Both the position numbers and the translations under genes were made by a program. Positions 6,311 through 11,916 of a stretch of DNA of 11,916 bases are shown one piece after another. Numbering within the stretch: position 1 is the first letter of the stretch; each line of letters starts with the position of its first letter. The notes under the pieces were generated by a model, which saw only the letters and a program-made list of their open reading frames with translations, ran no database searches and was not told where the DNA came from. Source of the DNA: JAZGDL01 sp036477795 (GTDB taxonomy: Bacteria > Planctomycetota > Phycisphaerae > UBA1845); assembly GCA_036477795.1 (NCBI GenBank), contig JAZGDL010000423.1:1-11916 (forward strand), in the 5' to 3' direction.

Positions 6311-6378
6311 CTGTAGCGCCACCCCTTGTGGGTGGCGCCGCCTGGTGAATGCGCCACCCACAAGGGGTGGCGCTACAG
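6311..6378. repeat. Perfect 28-base-arm inverted repeat between divergent genes
   Basis: Arms 6311-6338 and 6351-6378 are exact complements, starting CTGTAGCGCC and ending GGCGCTACAG, around a 12-base loop. Each arm is itself palindromic (GCGCCACCC/GGGTGGCGC), so it can form one long stem or two short ones. It lies about 110 bases upstream of the aminotransferase start. Confidence 0.9.
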
Positions 6379-6659
6379 AACGCGCTTTTGCAGGACCAGA
6401 CTGCTCCACCACACGCGAAACACCAACCAACGCGGGTAGCGGGCGGCTTTGTTGCGTTTGAATTACTTTCCCGCTTGGCGGGGCGCCGATAGAATAGCGC
6501 ACCAGTTGAAGTGGCGCCAGGACCGAGAACGCGGTGCCCGGATGGCAGAGAGGTGAGCCGGGCGCAATCGCAGTAGGCAAGACAGGCAGTAGCAAGACAT
6601 ATGCCAGGGAGACTGTCAGTACAGGATAGAGTCGCGTGTTGCCGGGCGCACGAGACGCG
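6379..6659. other. Gene-free stretch, nothing recognised
   Basis: The divergent region between the aminotransferase and the DUF1573 gene must hold promoters for one or both. I see no convincing -35/-10 pair and no RNA gene. A frame from ATG 6601 runs into the downstream gene, but its codons do not look protein-like. Confidence 0.5.
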
Positions 6660-6731
6660 TAGGGTCCGCCGTGCGGACCACGAACGCGAGATTGGTTGGC
6701 GGGCACGGGGTGGTCCGCACGGCGGACCCTA
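6660..6731. repeat. Perfect 21-base-arm inverted repeat abutting the DUF1573 gene
   Basis: Arms 6660-6680 and 6711-6731 are exact complements (TAGGGTCCGCC... and ...GGCGGACCCTA), with a 30-base loop. The right arm ends 37 bases before the most likely ATG at 6769, in the zone where a signal peptide would normally be encoded. Confidence 0.88.
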
Positions 6732-6768
6732 CACTTTCCGCCTGCTTTGCGATGTAGTGTTATCCGCC

Positions 6769-8094
6769 ATGGTGTCGCTTGGCGTGCTGCTGGCGTCGGC
6801 GGTGGCGGATGTCCGCGCCGATCCCGGGCGGGGGACCAAGGAGCCCAAGGTGGTGGTCCGGGAGCGCACGGTCCATCTGGGCAGGATGAAACAGGGCGAA
6901 AAGGCCACGGCGCGATTCATCCTGGAAAACCAGGGCAACTCCGATCTGCACATCGAGCGCGTCCATGCCAGTTGCGGTTGCACCATTCCACAAGCGCTGG
7001 ACGAAGAACAGCGGCGCGTGGAACCCGGCGAGCTTCTGGAGATCGTGGCGGTGTTTGATTCAACCGGGCGCGTGGGCAAGCAGCGCAAGGGCGTGACCGT
7101 TACCTCGAATGATCCATTCGAGCCGCGGATGAAGCTGTATTTGACGGCGGAGATCGTCACCTTGTTCGAGGTGCTGGTCAAGGGCCGACCCGTGCAGCGG
7201 TTGTCCTTCGGCTCTTTGCGTCCCGGGGAGGGGATGCCGGATGTCGTCGAACTGCTCCCCACCGAGTCGGGCCTGAGCCTGGAGGTGGAGTCTCTGGAGT
7301 TTTCGCATGCAGGCCTAACATACACCACCGGGCCGATGGCCCGAGACGATCGGACCGGCGTGCGAATCAAATTGCACGTTGACCCCGACGCGGTGATCGG
7401 ACGGGTGATGAGCCGGCTGGCCATCACCGCTAACGTTGGTGATCAGACGGCACAGTCGAACCTTTCGATCAATGGTGAGGTGATCGGCGTGCTCGAGTTT
7501 CGGCCGGTGCAGATCAAGCAGTTGGCTCCGGTCCTGCCGGGCAATTCTTTGGTGCCGGTGAAAGTGTCGTCATATGGTCGTCAGCCGTTTGACATCCTGG
7601 CGGTTGACGCCGGACCGAATATTGAGGTGAAGATCGATCAGAACGATCTGTCCGAATACACGTTGAAGCTTCGCATTCGCGAATCGGCCACGCCCGGCCC
7701 TTTCGGGACCTTCCTTGATATTTGCACAAACGTGGTGGACCAGCCGTTGATTCGGATCCCGGTCTTCGCACGGGTGCGCCCCCTGGTGGAGGTACACCCG
7801 GCGATGGTGGTGCTGTATTCCGGCGGCGGCCCGAAGTCGCAGCGTATGGTCAAGATTGAATCGACCTCATACACTTCGCTGGAGTTGGGCGAGATCGAGA
7901 CGAATCAGCCGTATATAACAGCCCGGGCTGCTGCCCTGCCCGGTCGACAGAGCAGGGCCATCAAGCACGTGCTCATCGAAGTGGCAGGAAACCCGCCGAC
8001 GGGCATTCTCACCGCCCAAGTGCGAGTCGGCACCAACGTGGAGGGTCAGCCCGAGGTGCTGATCCCGGTGACGCTGATCGCAGAATCGCAGTGA
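6769..8094 (+). CDS. Secreted DUF1573-domain protein with tandem Ig-like modules
   Basis: From ATG 6769 this is 441 residues. Residues 1-17 are a short hydrophobic signal-like segment ending VADVRA. Residues 30-125 form a DUF1573 domain (HLGRMKQGEKATARFILENQGNSDLHI, then SCGCT at 68-72 with C69 and C71, and GVTVTSNDPFEP). The remaining 300 residues look like further beta-rich Ig/ASPM-type modules, for example VVDQPLIRIPVFARV. DUF1573 proteins are usually exported; their role is unknown. The start is uncertain: GTG 6757 or CTG 6742 would give a longer signal peptide, and the frame is open to ATG 6601 through a palindromic repeat. No good ribosome site is found for any of them. The 57-residue protein gene follows 49 bases later. 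Confidence 0.85.
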   Translation: MVSLGVLLASAVADVRADPGRGTKEPKVVVRERTVHLGRMKQGEKATARFILENQGNSDLHIERVHASCGCTIPQALDEEQRRVEPGELLEIVAVFDSTGRVGKQRKGVTVTSNDPFEPRMKLYLTAEIVTLFEVLVKGRPVQRLSFGSLRPGEGMPDVVELLPTESGLSLEVESLEFSHAGLTYTTGPMARDDRTGVRIKLHVDPDAVIGRVMSRLAITANVGDQTAQSNLSINGEVIGVLEFRPVQIKQLAPVLPGNSLVPVKVSSYGRQPFDILAVDAGPNIEVKIDQNDLSEYTLKLRIRESATPGPFGTFLDICTNVVDQPLIRIPVFARVRPLVEVHPAMVVLYSGGGPKSQRMVKIESTSYTSLELGEIETNQPYITARAAALPGRQSRAIKHVLIEVAGNPPTGILTAQVRVGTNVEGQPEVLIPVTLIAESQ

Positions 8095-8131
8095 GGCTGT
8101 GGGGCGGTTTCGATTGTAGAAGTGGGCAGTT

Positions 8132-8136
8132 GGGAG
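8132..8136 (+). promoter_or_regulatory. Ribosome binding site GGGAG for the 57-residue protein
   Basis: GGGAG is seven bases before ATG 8144, but only three before ATG 8140 in another frame. Spacing favours the 8144 frame. Confidence 0.55.
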
Positions 8137-8143
8137 TCGATGA

Positions 8144-8317
8144 ATGACGACGGACGGCGAAAAGAACGATCCTCAAAAGCGTCCCAAGGTGGATTGGAAC
8201 GACCCGAGCATTCCCGCCGGCAATTCGCCGCCGCTGCCGGCTTGGCCCCTGTGGATTTCGGCGGCGTTGTGGGGCGGGTTTGCGATCTTCCTGGTAGTGA
8301 TAGCCCTTGGCGGCTGA
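8144..8317 (+). CDS. 57-residue single-pass membrane protein
   Basis: A short frame encodes 57 residues with a convincing layout. A hydrophilic, charged N-terminus (MTTDGEKNDPQKRPKVDWND) is followed by a proline-rich hinge (PSIPAGNSPPLPAWP) and a hydrophobic helix (about 35-55, with WISAALWGGFAIFLVVIAL), ending in GG. A GGGAG site at ideal spacing supports it. The overlapping frame from 8122 or 8140 is longer but gives a composition unlike a protein and runs into palindromic repeats. It lies 49 bases after the DUF1573 gene and is probably co-transcribed. I do not recognise the family. The helix should put the charged part in the cytoplasm with only GG outside, but orientation is a guess. Confidence 0.7.
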   Translation: MTTDGEKNDPQKRPKVDWNDPSIPAGNSPPLPAWPLWISAALWGGFAIFLVVIALGG

Positions 8318-8349
8318 GCGGCTGGTCGGGCCGTCTGAATTCAAGCGTC

Positions 8350-8378
8350 TGCTGGTGCGAGAATCCTTTCTCGCACCC
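8350..8378 (-). repeat. GGTGCGAGAA palindrome, copy 2
   Basis: The arms GGTGCGAGAA and TTCTCGCACC are identical to the other copies, around TCCT. Asymmetric flanks (CTGCT before the left arm) show it lies in the opposite orientation to the copies at 4443 and 11126. It has no tandem tail. Confidence 0.85.
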
Positions 8379-8382
8379 ATAT

Positions 8383-8409
8383 GTGGGACAGGCTTTCCAG
8401 CGTGTCCAC
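8383..8409. repeat. GTGGGACA hairpin
   Basis: GTGGGACA (8383-8390) pairs with TGTCCAC (8403-8409) around AGGCTTTCCAGCG-type inner sequence, which pairs further. It immediately follows the palindrome at 8354-8377. It is probably a dispersed repeat of its own. Confidence 0.6.
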
Positions 8410-8413
8410 GGTA

Positions 8414-8437
8414 GGAGCGAGATGGGGATCTCGCTCC
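8414..8437. repeat. GGAGCGAGAT palindrome
   Basis: GGAGCGAGAT (8414-8423) and ATCTCGCTCC (8428-8437) form a perfect 10-base-pair stem with a GGGG loop, followed by AGC. Size, loop and flank parallel the GGTGCGAGAA family, suggesting a sister family. Confidence 0.75.
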
Positions 8438-8485
8438 AGCGGTTCGAGAACCTGAACATTCAACGTCCCGCTGGGTGACGGATCG

Positions 8486-10300
8486 ATGGCGGGTAGTGCT
8501 GTGGCTGCAACTCGATGCGACTGGTTCGACAGGAACCTCACGGCTCTGCGCCAGTGCCAGCCGGACATTGCCCGGCTCTTGGCGGAATTGGCGATTCCGC
8601 CGAACGTAACGCCGGCTGTCAGCCGCGACGGTGTCCCCACATTTCGGATTGCCGATGGCGACAACGGCGGGCGCTGGTTCGGCCGCACTTCCGTGCCCCG
8701 CGTACGCGCCCAAGCGCTGGTCGACACCTTCGCGCCCGACAACGGCAATACCCTGGTATCGCCGCTGGGCAGCGGTTTTGAAATCAAATACCTGCTCGAA
8801 CGAACACCGCGGTATTGCGCTGTTCTTGCGTACGAGCAGGATTTGCTGAACATTCGACTGGCCCTTTCGCTGATTGATTTTTCACAAGACATTGGGAGGC
8901 GCCGCTTGATTCTTCTTTCCGGTCCGGATCTGGGCGACGCGGTGGCACGATTCTTCGCCTCCGTCCCGGGGTACGAAGCCCCTCGCAAGATGCTCATCCC
9001 GCCCTATGCCCAATCCGGTGCGGTCGAATCGATGCGGGTCTCGATGGAGCATGCCTCATCGCGAATCGCGGAGACACAGTCCGAGCAGGTGGCGGCTTGC
9101 AGCACCACGCTCGCCGCACGATACACTGAGCCGCTGCCACCGCGCGAAATCGTTGTCATGAGTCTGGATCCGCGGCCGGCGTGCGCCCAGGCCGCCCGGG
9201 CCATCCAGGCGGCTGCCACCCGCATGGGTTGGCCGATCCGCGTCAACATTCCGGATCGACCGGATAAGTGTCATAGCCTGTCACGCATCCGAACGCTCGC
9301 CGCTGTCGAGGCGGCGGGCGCCGTGTTGCTCAACGGCGGCTGGGGCCCGCTGCGTGATCACGTTCCGGCACAACTGTGCACGGTTAGCTGGCTGCTGCCG
9401 GACGCACCGCCACTGTCGGCGACAAGCGGGAATGACGGCTTGGGCCCCAACCACGTGGTCTTCGCGGCTGCTCCGAAACTGGTGGAGGCAGCCGTCAAGA
9501 CCGGTGTTGACCCCCGGCGCGTCGAGCTTCTGGAAGCGGCCTGTGACGACGACGCCTTTCATCCGCTGGACATGCCCGATGTCGAGCTATTCGACGTGGC
9601 CTGTTTCGCGGATGTGGTTGATCTTGCCCCGGCGGCTAGCGGCATCGAACTGGCCAGCCACTCAGCCCTTTGGAAGGGCATTTGCGTCGAAGGTGCCCGA
9701 AGGCTCGATGCCACACCGTCCGAGGTGCTGGAAGCGGCCCAGCGCAGCAGCGGGGTCACCATGCACGACGATGCCTTGTGTGAGCAGTTGATCAGCATGA
9801 TCCGACTCCGCGTTCTGCCGACGCTCGTCGTGCGGGCATGGGTGCAGGCGCTTCTCGACGCCCGAATCGATGTGCAGGTTTTCGGACACGGATGGCAGCA
9901 CACTCGCGTTCCGGTCAGCCGGGTACACGCCCCGCCGGAAACGGCCGAAAGGCGCAACGAAGTGTACAACGCCGCCCGCGTGGTTGTGTGCCCGGTGTTC
10001 GCTCCCGAGGCCGTACAACGCTGCCTCGACGTGGTGATGGCCGGCGGCTGTGTGACTCTGCGCCGCGACCAGACCGTTCTGAATGAATCTCACCCGCAAC
10101 TGGGTGAGGTGCTCGAAACCCTCCCAGCCTGCGCATCCGTTCCGGGCATGCTCAAGCAGGTTCGGGCCTTGCTGAGCGACGACCATGCTCGTTCCATGGC
10201 GTGCGATCAGGCGCGGGCCATCATTGCCGACCGACACCTCATGAAGCATCGTCTTACCGTCATCCGCAACAAGCTTGCTGAACTGTCCGCCGCGTCGTAA
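8486..10300 (+). CDS. CgeB-like glycosyltransferase with MAF-like N-terminal region
   Basis: This is a 604-residue cytosolic protein. Residues 14-150 resemble the N-terminal part of motility-associated (MAF/DUF115) glycosyltransferases: NLTALRQCQPDIARLL, then SPLGSGFEIKYLLERTP, AYEQDLLNIRLAL and a closing LILLSG. The rest resembles CgeB/Glyco_trans_1_2-type GT-B transferases: EIVVMSLDPRPA (221-232), VSWLLPDAP (300-308), FDVACFADVVD (369-379), and near residues 490-530 NEVYNAARVVVCPVF and CLDVVMAGGCVTLRRD, the part that usually binds the sugar nucleotide. Donor and acceptor are unknown. It precedes two GT-C-like membrane genes, which fits a surface-glycosylation locus. ATG 8486 is preceded by GGTGA at nine bases. 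The MAF-like call is weaker than the CgeB-like call. Confidence 0.68.
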   Translation: MAGSAVAATRCDWFDRNLTALRQCQPDIARLLAELAIPPNVTPAVSRDGVPTFRIADGDNGGRWFGRTSVPRVRAQALVDTFAPDNGNTLVSPLGSGFEIKYLLERTPRYCAVLAYEQDLLNIRLALSLIDFSQDIGRRRLILLSGPDLGDAVARFFASVPGYEAPRKMLIPPYAQSGAVESMRVSMEHASSRIAETQSEQVAACSTTLAARYTEPLPPREIVVMSLDPRPACAQAARAIQAAATRMGWPIRVNIPDRPDKCHSLSRIRTLAAVEAAGAVLLNGGWGPLRDHVPAQLCTVSWLLPDAPPLSATSGNDGLGPNHVVFAAAPKLVEAAVKTGVDPRRVELLEAACDDDAFHPLDMPDVELFDVACFADVVDLAPAASGIELASHSALWKGICVEGARRLDATPSEVLEAAQRSSGVTMHDDALCEQLISMIRLRVLPTLVVRAWVQALLDARIDVQVFGHGWQHTRVPVSRVHAPPETAERRNEVYNAARVVVCPVFAPEAVQRCLDVVMAGGCVTLRRDQTVLNESHPQLGEVLETLPACASVPGMLKQVRALLSDDHARSMACDQARAIIADRHLMKHRLTVIRNKLAELSAAS

Positions 10301-10305
10301 TACCA

Positions 10306-10331
10306 GGCACGAAAGCACGAAGGCACGAAGG
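10306..10331 (+). repeat. GCACGAAG tandem repeat
   Basis: Three head-to-tail copies of GGCACGAAG/A follow directly on the glycosyltransferase stop. It is short and simple and adjoins the inverted repeat at 10337. Confidence 0.6.
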
Positions 10332-10337
10332 GAAGGG
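10331..10337 (+). promoter_or_regulatory. GGAAGGG placed to serve TTG 10345
   Basis: GGAAGGG lies seven bases before TTG 10345, an ideal distance. It borders repeat DNA, so the match may be accidental. Confidence 0.35.
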
Positions 10338-10420
10338 TTGAAAGTTGAAGGTTGGAAGGTTGGAAGTTAAAGGTTCCAAGGCCCGACTTTCAACCTTCAA
10401 CTTTCAACCTTCAACTTTCA
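10337..10420. repeat. GTTGAAAGTTGAAGG inverted repeat
   Basis: The left arm (10337-10373) and right arm (10387-10420) are made of alternating GTTGAA(A/G)G units and their complements. Fifteen bases match perfectly at the outer ends, with the inner part imperfect. The TTG start of the downstream membrane protein lies in the left arm, and the right arm encodes LSTFNFQPSTF in that frame. Confidence 0.8.
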
Positions 10421-11466
10421 GCATTATCGTGCTGTGCTGCGGTTGGATCATTGCCACGGCGGCGGCGCGTTCCGCGGTGACCTTGGCAACAGATGATCAA
10501 GCGCACGTACTTTCCGGTGGGCCCGCTGTGGCTGTCGCGGTCTGTCTGGTGGCTGGTACGATCCTGCTATCCGGTGTGCTACCGGTCAACGGTCCGCGCC
10601 GGGCCGATGCCGGCCGAACGGTGGCTTGCGTCATATTCGCGGTGGCGGTCTCCAGCTTGTTGGCCCAGGGCCGGCTGACTCAATGGGATGCGCTCGCGGC
10701 GTTCCTGTCCTTGGCTGGTATTGAGCTCTTCGGACGCGGCGCCAACACGGGCGGACCAGCCGCCCGTGGCACATGGGGCTGGGCCGGGGTGTTGTTGCTT
10801 GGAACAGCCTGCGGTTGCTCACCGTTGTGCCTGGGTGTTCTGGTGCCGATCGTGTTTGCTCCAGGAACGGTGTGGCGTCGCGTCGTTGGATTCGTCGTGA
10901 CCGTCGGGCTGGGCCTCGGCGTCGCCTTGATGATCGACACCATGTGCGACCGACCGATTGGACGATCATTGGCATTGAGCGGGGTGGCCGCCCGGATCGG
11001 ATCGCAGGACGTGTGGCGTCTGGCGGCCCGCTGGTCCGACCAGGTTATGCCGGCGCTGGTGCTGGCCTTGGCTGCGGCGTCAAGCTGGCTGCTGGATGAT
11101 GATGCAGACGCTGAACCGGCGGGGGGGTGCGAGAAAGGATTCTCGCACCAGCAACAGGACTCGCACCAGCAGAGGGACTCCCACCAGCAGTCTTTCGACA
11201 AGGCCCTGACCGTATGGATGGGGATCAATCTGGTGGCCGGCATCATGCTCCCGCGAGTGGTCGTTGATCACGGGCTGCTGCTGGTGCTGCCGGCTTTTCT
11301 GTTGGCTCCGACCGGCTGGCGGATGTTGCGGCATTTGCCATTCGATCGATCACGCTGGATGTTGTCCATGTTTGGGGCCGCATGCTATATGCTGCCTTTC
11401 GCTCTATTGTGGATACCGCTTCAAGAGGCCGGGCAGGTCATGCTTGTGGCTTTGTTTCACACATGA
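10345..11466 (+). CDS. Multi-spanning membrane protein, GT39/GT-C-like, N-terminus incomplete
   Basis: It has 373 residues if started at TTG 10345, or 345 from GTG 10429. There are about eight hydrophobic segments. SSLLAQGRLTQWDALAAFLSLAG (103-125) matches the region of PMT/ArnT-type GT39 transferases where a conserved Asp follows an arginine, and WAGVLLLGTACGCSP onward matches the next helices. The first luminal loop with its acidic catalytic pair and KPPG-type motif, which the neighbour at 11463 has, is missing: DD at 50-51 is followed at once by another helix. The gene may therefore be a truncated or non-catalytic paralogue. Residues 1-26 come from a dispersed repeat, and residues 260-284 (GGCEKGFSHQQ...) from a palindrome with tandem tail. 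It overlaps the next gene by four bases. Confidence 0.65.
   Translation: MKVGRLEVKGSKARLSTFNFQPSTFSIIVLCCGWIIATAAARSAVTLATDDQAHVLSGGPAVAVAVCLVAGTILLSGVLPVNGPRRADAGRTVACVIFAVAVSSLLAQGRLTQWDALAAFLSLAGIELFGRGANTGGPAARGTWGWAGVLLLGTACGCSPLCLGVLVPIVFAPGTVWRRVVGFVVTVGLGLGVALMIDTMCDRPIGRSLALSGVAARIGSQDVWRLAARWSDQVMPALVLALAAASSWLLDDDADAEPAGGCEKGFSHQQQDSHQQRDSHQQSFDKALTVWMGINLVAGIMLPRVVVDHGLLLVLPAFLLAPTGWRMLRHLPFDRSRWMLSMFGAACYMLPFALLWIPLQEAGQVMLVALFHT
11126..11195 (+). repeat. GGTGCGAGAA palindrome, copy 3, inside a coding frame, with 18-base tail
   Basis: The palindrome (11126-11149) is followed by three 18-base units starting CTCGCACCAGCA (11142-11159, 11160-11177, 11178-11195; the third is diverged). 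They encode SHQQQD, SHQQRD and SHQQSF in the membrane-protein frame. The insert lies in a hydrophilic loop between membrane helices. Confidence 0.85.
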
Positions 11467-11916
11467 ACGAACAACGGGAACTTGATGAACACGGCGCACC
11501 GCGGCCCAGCCCCGCCCGACGCTGGTTGTTGACCGTTGGCGTCATCGCGTTGATTGCCGGCGTTCACCTGGCCGGTCGAGTGGCCGCCTATTGCTGCCCC
11601 ATCGAGGCGGACGACAGCTACATCTACGCCAGCTTCGGATATCGAATGGCCCACGGGGATGTGCTGTACCGCGACATGAGCGACATCAAGCCGCCGGGTC
11701 TGTTCATGTTATATTCGCTGGTCTATCTCGTCGCCCCCGCAGCCCGTTCATCCATCGTGGGAATCGAGTCGTTGTTCCTGCTGCTGGGCTACTATGCCAT
11801 ATACCGTCTGAGCGTGGACCTTTATGGCCGCTCCATCGCGATGATGGTAGCCGTCCTGGCGGCGCTTTCGATAAATTACTTCACGGTGATGGGCTTCGCC
11901 ATATGCGGTTTCGGCG
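11463..11916 (+). CDS. GT39/ArnT-like membrane glycosyltransferase (3' partial)
   Basis: The first 151 residues are present; the gene runs off the right edge. A short basic, proline-rich N-terminus (MNEQRELDEHGAPRPSPARR) leads into the first helix (21-38). The first luminal loop follows, with E48, D50 and D51 in CPIEADDSYIYA and the motif DIKPPGLFMLY (74-84). These are features of GT-C transferases of the PMT/ArnT (GT39) type, which move a sugar from a lipid-phosphate donor onto an acceptor outside the membrane. Helices follow at about 84-92, 100-116 and 125-140. ATG 11463 overlaps the preceding stop as ATGA, so translation is probably coupled. Donor and acceptor are unknown. Confidence 0.82.
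   Translation, partial: MNEQRELDEHGAPRPSPARRWLLTVGVIALIAGVHLAGRVAAYCCPIEADDSYIYASFGYRMAHGDVLYRDMSDIKPPGLFMLYSLVYLVAPAARSSIVGIESLFLLLGYYAIYRLSVDLYGRSIAMMVAVLAALSINYFTVMGFAICGFG

Noticed and set aside
6453..6495. Sigma-70 promoter (TTGCGT or TTGAAT with TAGAAT)
   Set aside because: The spacing of the possible boxes is outside 16-19 bases.
6729..7427. 232-residue minus-strand frame
   Set aside because: It is Ser/Arg/Thr-rich shadow translation opposite the DUF1573 gene, with no domain.
8122..8478. 118-residue frame overlapping the small membrane protein
   Set aside because: Its second half translates palindromic repeats, and its ATG spacing to the ribosome site is poor.

Overview
The window looks like high-GC chromosomal DNA from an uncultured planctomycete-type bacterium (Planctomycetota, possibly Phycisphaerae). 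This is inferred from gene content and style: small CxxC zinc-ribbon proteins, a DUF1573 protein, an ECF sigma/anti-sigma pair, and intergenic regions crowded with dispersed palindromic repeats. No rRNA or other taxonomic marker is present, so the assignment is tentative.

Layout. Bases 1-1955 hold a tight plus-strand cluster: the tail of an unrecognised gene, an isochorismatase-fold cysteine hydrolase, a zinc-ribbon membrane protein and a Nudix-family protein. Bases 1956-2404 hold a cluster of small hairpins. Bases 2405-3877 encode an ECF sigma factor and a zinc-binding, membrane-anchored anti-sigma factor. Bases 3878-4542 have no gene but hold several palindromes and what appears to be the 5' part of a group II intron on the minus strand. 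Two minus-strand genes follow: a zinc-ribbon protein (4543-4815) and a class V aminotransferase (5062-6201). A 567-base divergent region with two perfect inverted repeats separates them from a plus-strand run: a DUF1573 secreted protein, a 57-residue one-helix protein that is easy to miss, a large CgeB-like glycosyltransferase with a MAF-like N-terminus, a multi-spanning protein resembling an N-terminally incomplete GT39-type (GT-C) transferase, and the start of an intact-looking GT39-type transferase that runs off the window.

The last three genes suggest a locus for envelope or surface glycosylation. The sigma/anti-sigma pair is a stand-alone extracytoplasmic response module. The first cluster is probably metabolic housekeeping.

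The most unusual signal is the repeat content. At least eight distinct families of palindromic or inverted repeats occur. One family (arms GGTGCGAGAA/TTCTCGCACC) is present three times: in two intergenic regions and once inside the reading frame of a membrane protein, where its tandem tail has an 18-base unit that keeps the frame. Three other repeats sit at gene ends (6660-6731, 10337-10420, 735-757) and appear to supply or displace N- or C-terminal codons.
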